In this document: positions 1 to 7,813 of the stretch, one piece after another
Position numbering within the stretch: position 1 is the first letter of the stretch
How the letters are laid out: each line of letters starts with the position of its first letter
NCBI GenBank assembly: GCA_963691705.1
Contig: OY829541.1
Span: 45,649,661-45,713,660 of the forward strand
Direction of reading: 5' to 3'
DNA from: Viola odorata
Taxonomy: Eukaryota > Streptophyta > Magnoliopsida > Malpighiales > Violaceae
Length of the DNA stretch: 64,000 nucleotides
Translations under genes and position numbers: made by a program
Notes under the pieces: generated by a model
The model's database searches: none
Seen by the model: the letters and a program-made list of their open reading frames with translations, nothing else
Told to the model about the DNA's origin: nothing

Positions 1-250
1 TTTCCAAAAAGTGACTAATATGGGGAAACAGTTCATCGCCTTTTCGTACAGGGGGCACATAGAAATCAGAAGACGCGTTAACCATTTTAGAAACCTTCTT
101 CTTCGACCCTTTAAGACCCTTGCATCGAGAGAGTCGTCTCTTCAGACGAGGAGGATAGGGAGGAGAGGGAGGATCGTCAGAATCCGAAGAAGTTGGAGGA
201 GTCGGTGGAGGGTCGCATTCGGCAATCTCCATGGAATACGAGTCGGCCAT
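1..250 (-). CDS. Antisense cassette gene 3, Pro/Ser/Arg-rich protein (partial, element C)
   Basis: The reading frame opens at an ATG at 250 and stays open to the window edge, so the C-terminus is missing. It starts MADSYSMEIAE, then has an acidic proline-rich stretch (PPPTPPTSSDSDDPPSPP), a basic Arg/Lys patch, and a segment ending near SSDFYVPPVRKGDELFPH. Homologous frames occur in B (2998-3405) and A (20491-20922). The PPTPPTSPDSD-like block and the basic patch are shared by all three; DFYVP..R.D.LFPH is shared only with B. No known domain is recognised. The acidic/proline and basic composition suggests a disordered, possibly nuclear, protein; that is inference. Confidence 0.6.
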   Translation of the reverse strand, partial: MADSYSMEIAECDPPPTPPTSSDSDDPPSPPYPPRLKRRLSRCKGLKGSKKKVSKMVNASSDFYVPPVRKGDELFPHISHFLE

Positions 251-864
251 GAGATTATAAGCAATCTGGGCAGAGAAATAAGAAGAAGAAGATGAACAGG
301 AAAAAGAAAGGGAAATCCCATTAAATAGCCGTGGCAAAAGATACTCCGGCTTTTTCGTATGCCCTTTGAAGACAATTAATGCACGTAGAGAAGAATAATC
401 ATAATTACAGAATCCGACCCGGCGTGATAACACCTACTAGAAAATCGCACCAATCAAAGGGCGCCGAAAAACTGCCCAATCACCCATCACTGGGAATATG
501 GCAGAAACTCAAGTACGAGAAACGGTTGAGCAAAACATTTATTATCAACTCTAAGAAAACGAGCACAAGCACCACAACACTATGTCCCGCAAAAGACACA
601 TTGTCGGTTGGGCTAACAACCGCATCCAACTAGCACGACAGGTCACACGATATCAAAAGTGGAAGACAGCAAAGGAGAATAACCAAAAGGACATTTTATT
701 TATTTATTTACGGCCTGTACGGCCTAAACGCCTAAGCGCGTAGATAGAAAGCATGAAAACAAGGAGGCGGCGGCCGATGGTCAAGCATGGGACCCAGCGT
801 CGTCCTCCCCTAGCACCACCGGGATCTCCTTCAGGGCATCCACAACGGAGGTCAGATCAGAGGA
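251..864. other. Spacer between cassette genes 3 and 4 (element C)
   Basis: A TATA-like box for gene 3 is seen on the minus strand at 321-330 (GGCTATTTAA), about 75 bp before its ATG. The same motif precedes gene 3 in A, and a related one in B. The rest is presumably the 3' end of gene 4. No other gene is seen; the ORF at 379-633 has no counterpart in A or B. Confidence 0.5.
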
Positions 865-1164
865 TCAGACCCTCATCCCCTTCAAGCAACACCCTAGTAA
901 GTCTTTCCTGTGCCGCAACATGGTGATCACCACCTCGATGTGAGAGATGGTGGCGGCCAACTTTGTCACGCTCTCTAACGGGCTAAAGTCCTCCAGGGAA
1001 GTTGCGAGCTGCCTAGACAGGAGAGGGGTCGTCATCCCCTGAAGCTCCATGATATCCTCAGAGGTCTTCCCCACCATGGTTTCTAGGAAACCAATATCAG
1101 CCTCAGTAAGATTCTTCAAAGTGTGCACCTTGGAGAACAAAAAGTTCCTAGTAAGTTCATCCAT
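865..1164 (-). CDS. Antisense cassette gene 4, small helical protein (element C)
   Basis: A frame of 99 residues begins MDELTRNFLFSKVHTLKNL and ends CCLKGMRV. The start at 1164 is chosen because all three copies in the window align from this methionine and a TATA box sits about 60 bp upstream; the longer frame to 1212 adds unconserved residues. The protein is rich in Leu, Glu and Lys, has no predicted membrane segment, and looks mostly alpha-helical with heptad-like spacing. Conserved blocks are DxGFLE, DI.ELQGM.TPL.SR, SLEDFSPLE, and VVI.ML..RKD. This copy stops about 25 residues earlier than A. I do not recognise the family; function unknown. Confidence 0.65.
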   Translation of the reverse strand: MDELTRNFLFSKVHTLKNLTEADIGFLETMVGKTSEDIMELQGMTTPLLSRQLATSLEDFSPLESVTKLAATISHIEVVITMLRHRKDLLGCCLKGMRV

Positions 1165-1223
1165 GGTGAAAGTGTCAAGAAAAATGCAAGAAAATTGCAA
1201 AAAAATCAGCACGGTAAAAGGAC

Positions 1224-1231
1224 AATTTATA
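1224..1231 (-). promoter_or_regulatory. TATA box of gene 4 (element C)
   Basis: The minus strand reads GGGCCTATAAATTG, 60 bp before the gene 4 ATG. The same GGCCTATAAATT block lies at the same distance before gene 4 in B (2033-2040) and at about 50 bp in A (21814-21821). Confidence 0.6.
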
Positions 1232-1372
1232 GGCCCAGAGGAACGACAGTTGAAAGGGCCTACCTCTTGTCAAGCGAACCACCCCGTCACCTTAAAAATT
1301 GTTAGGTAGACAAGGTCGAAAATGAAGCGGTAGCCCTTGGTAAACACTCGGGCTCATTTTCGGTTGGGCTTA

Positions 1373-1962
1373 TGATAACAATAGACGTAACATCAGGGGC
1401 ATTTTCGTCCTTACACCTCACAATTAGGGACGGAAGGCTGTTATCCCTACCGGGCGGACAACCTCGAGGCTATCGCCTCTCGCGGCACGATGAGCACTAG
1501 GATGGTCTACATCAGCGCGCGCGCGCGCGCGGGGGGGGGGAGTCTCACACGTTATCTAGCCACGCACACGACGTTATCCCATCCCAGGAAAGACATGACG
1601 TCTCTTGAGGAACGTGGGCGTTATCTCGCCTAGATAACGCCCACCTCCCAGGTATAACGCAATGATAGCATACTTCACTAACGAGAAATTCCAGCCACCT
1701 GTCAGACCCGTTAGCACTCCTGAATAACGTGATTCTCCTAGAAAATACTCAATATTTCGCCTATAAATAATCCCATGATCAAGGAAGAAGGTAAGCCTAA
1801 GATCGCTAGCCAAAGCTCTACTATTTTTACTACCCCTACTGACTTAAGCATCGGAGTGTTCACGCCGGAGACCCTCTCCGGCGCTTTGCAGGTACATCGG
1901 AAGACAATGAACAGTGAACCCAGGAAGTCATCTGCCCTTCAGCAGAAACCCGAATCTTATCA
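1373..1962 (+). repeat. 3' LTR of element C
   Basis: The LTR begins TGATAACAATAG and ends CTTATCA, like the LTRs of A and B. It holds a GC dinucleotide run merging into a G-tract (about 1514-1540) flanked by the inverted arms CTAGGATGG and a diverged partner, a TATA box at 1762-1769, and a stem CGCCGGAG/CTCCGGCG at 1863-1870 and 1876-1883 followed by TTTGCAGGT. It is 590 bp, about 65 bp longer than the LTRs of A. Confidence 0.8.
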
Positions 1963-2032
1963 CTAGTCCTCGAGATAACGGGTGGCTCGGTCGTCAAGGA
2001 GCACGTCTTTTCCACTGCCTTTTCTTCAGGCC

Positions 2033-2040
2033 TATAAATT
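2033..2040 (+). promoter_or_regulatory. TATA box of gene 4 (element B)
   Basis: The sequence GGCCTATAAATTTG lies 59-66 bp before the ATG at 2099 and is shared with the gene 4 leaders of A and C. The upstream sequence also aligns with C (ACGGGTGG.TCG...), showing a conserved short promoter. Confidence 0.6.
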
Positions 2041-2098
2041 TGAACTTCCACCGCGCAAATTTCACATCTTTCTAGCACTTCTTCTTGGCATTTTCATC

Positions 2099-2545
2099 AT
2101 GGACAGTCTTACTAAGAACTTCTTGATTTCCAAATCCCACTCTCTGAAAAACCTCAATGATGGTGACGTTGGCTTTCTGGAAAATGTGTTGATCAAGACC
2201 TCTAAGGACATCCTGGAGCTTCAAGGGATGATGACCCCTCTTCGGTCCAGGCTTGGTGCGGCTTCTCTGGAGGATTTCAGTCCTCTGGAGAATGTGTCAA
2301 AATTGGCTGCTACTGTCCCCCGCATCGAAGTGGTGATCACCATGCTGCAGCAGAGGAAGGATCTGCTGAACTGCTGTTTGAAGGGCATGAGGATTTCCTC
2401 CTCCGAGATGACCTCCGTGGCGGATGCCTTGAGGGAGATCCCCACTCTGCCAGAGGATGACGTTGCTGGGTCCCAGGCTTTTCCATCGGTCGTCGCCATC
2501 CTGTCCTTTTCTTTTCTTTGTATGGATGTATGCCTGGGCCGTTAG
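2099..2545 (+). CDS. Antisense cassette gene 4, small helical protein (element B)
   Basis: An intact 148-residue frame starts MDSLTKNFLISKSHSLKNL. It aligns over about 120 residues with the copies in A and C; identity to A is visibly high (DGDVGFLEN, ASLEDFSPLE, KLAA, LQQRKD). The C-terminal 25 or so residues are not shared and may be read-through past a mutated stop. The methionine at 2099 is preferred over the upstream one at 1982 because of the TATA box at 2033 and the match to the other copies. No known domain; the pattern suggests an alpha-helical bundle or coiled coil. Function unknown. Confidence 0.7.
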   Translation: MDSLTKNFLISKSHSLKNLNDGDVGFLENVLIKTSKDILELQGMMTPLRSRLGAASLEDFSPLENVSKLAATVPRIEVVITMLQQRKDLLNCCLKGMRISSSEMTSVADALREIPTLPEDDVAGSQAFPSVVAILSFSFLCMDVCLGR

Positions 2546-2997
2546 GCCATAAATAAATCAAACGTCCTTTCGTTATCTGACTTGCGACTTCTTTTCCTTT
2601 CACGACATGCTAATCAGTGTTTTAGTTGAGTGCCACATTAGACCAATTGAAAATGAGTCCGTCATTGCTGAGACTTTCGCAGCACTTATTTTTCCTTGTT
2701 CGCTAGGTGGCAAAATGCTCTCGCTAATCGTCCCGCATTGATTCTGCGTCGTCTCTTCAGTGCAAACTGATTGGGCAGTTTTCTGGTGCTTCTTGATTAG
2801 TACGAATTCTAACAGACGTGATCATGGGATCAGATTCTGTGTTTATGATCATCCTTCTCGAAGTGCATTAATTATTCTCAAAGGTCGTGCGGGAAGGCTG
2901 GGAGGCTTCTTCGTCTCGCCTATTTAATGAGATTTTGCTTTCTTTTTCCTGTTCATCTTCTTCTTTTCACTTCTCTGTTGAGATTATTTAAGATCTC

Positions 2998-3405
2998 ATG
3001 TCTGATTCATATTCCTTGGACGTCGCCGAACGTGATTCTCCACCGACTCCTCCCACTTCCCCTAATTCCGACGATCCTCCTTCACCGCCATGCCTGAAGA
3101 GGCGGTTACCTCACCATAAGGGTCGTAAGAAATCTAAGAGGAGAACCTCGAGGGCAGCCGACCTGTCTTCTAACTTCTATGTCCCTACTGTGCGGAGGGA
3201 TGACCAACTGTTTCCTCATATTGACCATTTCATGGAAAGAAGTTCTACCAGCGATATTAGTGCTGAGATAACGGCTCCTGCTGCTAAGGGAGATTCAAGT
3301 TCGTCAAAGCTGGGTCAAGAGAAAAGGGTTGAGGAGCCTTTCCTTTTTATTGACGAGGGGTTACCGTCTTCGGATGGAGATAATTCCTATTGGCCCTCTT
3401 ATTAG
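2998..3405 (+). CDS. Antisense cassette gene 3, Pro/Ser/Arg-rich protein (element B)
   Basis: A 135-residue frame starts MSDSYSLDVAERDSPPTPPT. It has an acidic proline-rich block (residues 14-32), a basic cluster with LKRRLPHHKGRKKSKRR (about 34-50, a plausible nuclear localisation signal), a middle shared only with C (NFYVPTVRRDDQLFPH), and a Ser/Glu-rich tail whose EKRVEEPFLF is also found in A. A TATA-like CTATTTAATG lies at 2919-2928. The frame is intact, unlike gag-pol. Nothing here matches a domain I know. Confidence 0.6.
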   Translation: MSDSYSLDVAERDSPPTPPTSPNSDDPPSPPCLKRRLPHHKGRKKSKRRTSRAADLSSNFYVPTVRRDDQLFPHIDHFMERSSTSDISAEITAPAAKGDSSSSKLGQEKRVEEPFLFIDEGLPSSDGDNSYWPSY

Positions 3406-3917
3406 CCTGACGACGACTGACTTTGTACGTCATGCTTATTATAGATGTCGCATGGCTCTTTATGAATAAAATAACGCCCTTCACTTTTCTTCCCTTGTTG
3501 TTATGTTCTCGCGTTAACTCCGCAAGCATTGGACAATTAACGCTGAGTGGTTGGTTACCGTTCGCTACAACCGCTTTTTTAGCTTCCAGTTTTCAACCGC
3601 CTTCCTCCGAGGATATAAATGCTTAGCCATAAATATTCTTCTGATGTCTTTCCACGTGTCACTTTCTGTTTTGTGCATGTCTCGTTCTCACAGGTTGCTC
3701 AGCCATTGGGTTTGACATTTAAAAAGAAATAACTACTCTCTTTTCACACTTTTACTCGCGCTTTGAAATTTTCTCTGCCATTCTCTTTCTCTGCTTCTTC
3801 TCTTGCTTGAGGGAAATTTCTTCAACTGTTCGTCGGCGTCGGCAGTCTATCCATCGCTTTCTTCTTCAAGGTATTTTGCTCCTCTTTCGTTCTGATTTTT
3901 GTTTTACTAGTTCGCTA
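3406..3917 (+). other. Spacer and leader of gene 1 (element B)
   Basis: No ORF of note. It holds the TATAAA-like boxes GGATATAAATG (about 3611) and CATTTAAAAAG (about 3716), the second aligning with the leader of gene 1 in A. A potential leader intron donor (CTTCAAGGTATTTTG) lies at about 3866 and has a counterpart in A. Confidence 0.35.
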
Positions 3918-5957
3918 TACACCATACTAGAGCTACCAGGGGTTTTCAGAGACCCTTAGATCCAGATATCGAAAGAACACAGTATTTTTTGGTGCCCGAC
4001 GGTTCTGGAGGCTGAACTAGAGAGTCACGGTATCTCTTTTCCCCCTGGTTGTTTCCCTCTCGTTCTTGAAGATGATTTTCGGCTTCACGATCCATTGTGG
4101 GGAAGATATAGACTGGTTTACTTTAAAATGTTCCTTTATGGCTTTCTTCCTGGTGTGGCATTTACGTCTTTCTTCGTGCTTGTGAGATGAAGAGTATTTT
4201 TACTCCATCCGTCAATTTAATCTGTAAATTCTTTAGCTTGAATTATCGTAACTGCTTGGTCGATATCGCCCCGAGGTAGAATGACGCATTTGTGCAATCG
4301 TTCTGGCAGAGGTTTCAGGGCTTTGAGGAGACTGTGGCTAATTGGAAGAGCGGTTTCTTTGTTCTTAAACTACCTTCCCGTTTGTGGCGCGGGGGCTTCA
4401 ATCGAGAGATTACTAGTGTTGCCTGGGTAAACCCAGTGGTGTTGTCTAGGGATGAGCTAGCTCATGCTAACGCCTTGTTAGAGATAGACACATCTTTTCG
4501 TATTCCGGAATTCACTTTGTACAGACGTCTGGAAGAGTGAGTTACGGGTGAGTTTTTCTCTCTTCACGTTATCACTTTGATTCGCTTGTTGTTCTAACAC
4601 CTTTCATTGGCAGAAAACGTTGAGGGTCAATCTTCTGGGGGAAATGACGCTCCTTTGAATGTGGTGCCGCTCCAAACGCTACCAGCTTCTCCACCAGCCG
4701 AGGGTCCCAGGCATCAAACTACTCCGCCGAAGAAGAGGAGAACTAAGACAGACGTAGGGGGCGCGGTATCTCTGCTCGAGCCTCTCGTTTCCTTGACAAC
4801 TGGCTACCAGTTCGGAGCAAAGGAGTAAACTTGAGTCGACCCGTTACTAGGATAACTAACAGCGATAGCGAGGATATGGATATCGAGACAGAGCTTCGTC
4901 ATGATTTCTCGACTCAACGGAAGAAACTCAGAGTGGAGAAAGACAATCTGGCCACTGGGATTTCTTCAAAAAAGGTTGACGAAGTCCCTATCATGGGGGT
5001 TGAGGTGTCTACTGTGGCGAACACTTCTCAAACAACAACAGTTACTGAGGCGTCAACTGTCATTCCTCCTAAAGTTACTGAAGCTCCACTAGCGGCAGAT
5101 TCGCTTCCGTCGCATAACGTCCCTGACTCTCCTATTTCTTCTTGTATTCCTGACGTGGTAACGCTAGCTCCTAGCTCAAGTACACTTCCTGACCCACCGA
5201 CTGGGGGTCCACAATCGTTATTCTTTACTTCTATTTCAGGTGTCGATGATTCTGTCAAGGGTTCCGCTCCCTCTCTTATTGCCAATCTTTCCCCTCAGGG
5301 TCCTCAAGGGGTTCCTTCTTACCGGTTGGACTTATCAACCTTTGGCACCAGTGGGCTTCGTGCCTTAGGGCTGTCGGACCCGTTATCGCGAGATCAACCG
5401 TCTGCCTTCCTGGTGGGTGAAATATTTGGCTTGCCTAAGGATAAAGAAGAGTTGTTGCGGCTTCCCCCGACATTCAGCATGCACACGTTCTGAATGACGC
5501 GCTAGCCGATTTCCGCAAAGTGCATTACTTTCTTAATGCTTATGGTGATAAGCTTCGAGGTTCACCCGACTCGAAAGAGCGATTGGATGCCGCTCTGACT
5601 AAAGTGAAGGAGTTAACGCGACTTCAGAATCGTATCTTGGCGGAGCTGAATGATTGTCGCGCTAAACTTGCAAGGGAAAGATCTAAGGGGAAATCCAAAG
5701 TTCAGTTTTTAGAGGTAGAGTTGGTGGCAGCTGACAAGAGAAATTCTCTTCTTCATGAAGAGATATTAGCTTGCAATGCGGACTTAGCAAAAGTTCCCTC
5801 CAAGATATCCTGGTGGAAGAAAAAGACAATATGGGCCTTTACCGCCGGATTTGTGGACTACTATCGCAGTGGGACTTTCGACCCTGCTAAGATAGCCGAT
5901 TATGCCTTTGAAAAAATGAATGAGATAGACGGAGCAAAGAAGGTTTTCTTTCTTTAG
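3918..5957 (+). pseudogene. Antisense cassette gene 1, Transposase_28-like plus coiled coil (element B)
   Basis: This is the decayed counterpart of gene 1 in A. The first exon (to about 4547) encodes the Transposase_28-like region in at least two frames: VLEAELESHGISFPPG and MFLYGF, then from 4292 FWQRFQGFEETV.NWKSGFF with LPSRLWRGGFNREITS. An intron with GTGAGT at 4548 and CAG at 4611-4613 (66 bp) matches A. The second exon starts GQSSGGNDAPLNVVPLQTL and after frameshifts near 4800 and 5470 ends with a coiled coil (RLDAALTKVKELTRLQNR, AKLARERSKGKSK) and a conserved KISWWKKKT block. Transposase_28 is a Pfam family linked to gypsy elements; the name does not imply transposase activity. Confidence 0.65.
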
Positions 5958-6516
5958 GAGAGGAAGAGGGAGAGGATGGCGGTAATACCGAGGCGCTTCC
6001 GTAATCAGATGGTGTTGATGCCGCAAAGGACGTTAAAGACTCTACTCGTCTTTATCAATTGCTATTTCTTTTTTACTTCAAACATTGATTCAATTCCATT
6101 TGTAATAATTAATAACGCCTACCTTGTCTAGAATTCTCCTTTTAATAATGACTGATTTCTATTTTTTACGAGAGAGAAGTCATGATGGCCAGAATACACT
6201 TGTCTATTCGCGGAGGCACTAGGGGTTGGCGCGCCCTAGGAATTGGCGAGATCGAAGCGTCTTCTCGCTTCTCTAGAATCATACTCATTGCTTGTGTCTT
6301 TTCCTTGTAACGCGTCACACACGCGACGACTGTTACGACAGTCATTTTGTCCAACACATGTTTCTTTTTCCCTCTTTTGTCATTCTATTTTCGCTTCATC
6401 CTCTCGAGCCGACTTGTGTTTCTTCCTTCCATTGTTTGGGTGTTCCGAGTTTCTCTCCCAGAAAGGTATTTCTACCCTCCTCTGTCATCTTCTTCATCTT
6501 TTCTTTATTTTTTGCC
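5958..6516 (+). other. Spacer between genes 1 and 2 (element B)
   Basis: AT-rich with CT-rich leader sequence toward 6517. No separate gene is supported; ORFs at 6243-6610 in several frames are leader translations without counterparts in A. Confidence 0.35.
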
Positions 6517-7210
6517 ATGGCTAGAACTTGTTCCAAGTCTGTTGATGAAGAAAAAATTGAAAACACTATCACCACCATCACCTCTCCAGCTATACTTCAA
6601 GACCTTTTAACCAAATACAATGCCCATATTCCTGAGGATTGTAAGGTTTTTGTTACCTCTCATTCACTCCGCCTTAATAGTGTGATGCCTGGCAACAGTA
6701 GGCTTTTGTATGCCAAGATGTTTGGCTATGGTTTCAAATTTCCTCTTCATTCTTTCGTTGAAAATCTGCTTGTTGCTCTGGATGTAAATCCAGTTTAGTT
6801 AACTTCCAACGCGTACTGTTGCGTTTACGCGTTTCTGGAACTCTGTAAATACAAAGGGATTGACTCTCCTTCCCTTTTATTACTTAAATCATTTTTTCAA
6901 TTGTATAACCGTAGGGGTGTGATAGCGATATCGCCTCATTGTGATGATGACTCTCTTAAACCCTTCACCTGGAAACTCTTACACCTTGAGTCTTCCATTG
7001 AGAATTGGAAAAATGAATTCTTTGTCATCGAACTGCCTAGCCCCCGGTGGCGGACCGGTTTTAACCATAGTATCAGAGATAGTGCCTGGGGTCGACGACT
7101 GACTGTTCTTCCACCTGAGCAAGGCTGGTTCAACACACTGCTCGAGTTGGACATTAGCGTTCACACTCGCAATTTGGTGTACGGGACTGATATTCAACCC
7201 TGTGTTGAGA
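6517..7210 (+). pseudogene. Antisense cassette gene 2, exon 1 (element B)
   Basis: Exon 1 starts MARTCSKSVDEEKIE at 6517 and runs open to a TAG at 6796-6798, then continues in register to ELCKYKGI, SIENWKNEFFVIEL and WRTGFN, ending before a GTGAGT donor at 7211. The region is Transposase_28-like and paralogous to gene 1: both share the order MF.YGF.-PL, a cysteine-containing CV/LYAFL.L.C. segment, WK..FFV/TL.LP and WR.GFN. The rest of the gene is at 23306-25066, because element A sits in the intron. Confidence 0.65.
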
Positions 7211-7249
7211 GTGAGTGTTGTGTCATTTTTTTTGTTATTTTAGGCGATA

Positions 7250-7254
7250 CTAAC
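7250..7254. repeat. Target-site duplication CTAAC of element A
   Basis: CTAAC at 7250-7254 immediately precedes the TGATAAC start of the left LTR, and CTAAC at 23275-23279 immediately follows the ATCA end of the right LTR. A 5-bp duplication is what Ty3/gypsy integrases make. Taking one copy away rebuilds a 70-bp intron, the same length as the matching intron in element A. Confidence 0.9.
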
Positions 7255-7488
7255 TGATAACAATTAAGACAGCCCTAACGGTGCTACCACGTTTGCCGCT
7301 CCCGCCAGGACGATTTCCCATAAGACCCGTAAGATATTTTCATATCGCCGGAGAATCAGCGAAGGATTCCTAGGATGGTCGACATCAGCGGGGGGGGGGG
7401 GGCTCACGCGACTCTATACGCACGACACCATCCCATCCTAGAGACCCACGAGGTTATCGTTCCCGGCAGCCCCGTCAGATATCGCTCA

Positions 7489-7521
7489 TGACGTCACCCA
7501 TTGGTATCGCTTGTGACGTCA
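7489..7521 (+). promoter_or_regulatory. Paired TGACGTCA bZIP-type sites in the LTR
   Basis: Perfect palindromes TGACGTCA lie at 7489-7496 and 7514-7521, 25 bp apart and about 50-80 bp before the TATA box. The right LTR has them at 22983-22990 and 23008-23015. TGACG/ACGT cores are the known targets of plant TGA-class bZIP factors, which act in stress and defence responses; use here is inferred. Confidence 0.55.
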
Positions 7522-7570
7522 CCATCAGACATCGCCTGGATTGTTATCGCCAGGTATCACCGAATAGGCC

Positions 7571-7578
7571 TATAAATA
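7571..7578 (+). promoter_or_regulatory. LTR TATA box
   Basis: GGCCTATAAATACCCC; TATAAATA at 7571-7578 (right LTR 23065-23072). It is the probable core promoter for genomic RNA, with the transcription start expected about 30 bp downstream. Confidence 0.7.
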
Positions 7579-7779
7579 CCCCTACTTTTCCAATCTGAAG
7601 GTAAGATCAAGATCACTCAGATGAGCCTCTGTTATTTTTGAAACCCGAACTGACTTAAGCATCGGAGTGTCTACGCCGGAGCCCCCCTCCGGCGCTTTGC
7701 AGGTACATCCGGCACTGACCGCCACCGTTCCGATCAGGCACGACTCCGAATCTTACAAGATCGACATTGAATCTTATCA

Positions 7780-7800
7780 AATGGTGCTTTCATTGAGAGC
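7780..7800 (+). other. Primer-binding site of element A
   Basis: Directly after the LTR end comes A-ATGGTGCTTTCATTGAGAGC. The same sequence abuts the 5' LTR of B. TGGTGC... fits pairing with a tRNA 3' CCA end; I cannot name the tRNA. Confidence 0.65.
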
Positions 7801-7813
7801 TTTGGTATATTAA

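Larger units (their letters stand above)
1..1962 (+). mobile_element. Element C: 3' end of a Tat-type Ty3/gypsy retrotransposon
   Basis: This is the terminal part of a plus-strand LTR element whose gag-pol lies left of the window. It is recognised by comparison with element A: two antisense genes (gene 3 at 1-250, gene 4 at 865-1164) followed by a plus-orientation LTR at 1373-1962. The sequence just after the LTR (from 1963) aligns with the leader of gene 4 in element B, so C appears to be inserted in B. A possible target duplication CTAGT lies at 1963-1967, but its partner would be outside the window. Confidence 0.75.
7255..7779 (+). repeat. 5' LTR of element A
   Basis: 525 bp, TGATAACAATTAAG to GAATCTTATCA. 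Features in order: inverted arms CTAGGATGG (7370-7378) and CCATCCTAG (7433-7441) around a 13-base G-tract (7390-7402); two TGACGTCA palindromes; repeated TATCGC motifs; TATA box; and the CGCCGGAG/CTCCGGCG stem (7674-7681, 7687-7694). Almost identical to 22747-23274. Confidence 0.92.

Noticed and set aside
1514..1540. GC and G run as sequencing artefact
   Set aside because: G-tracts are at the same place in four LTRs, so the tract is real; exact length may still be unreliable.
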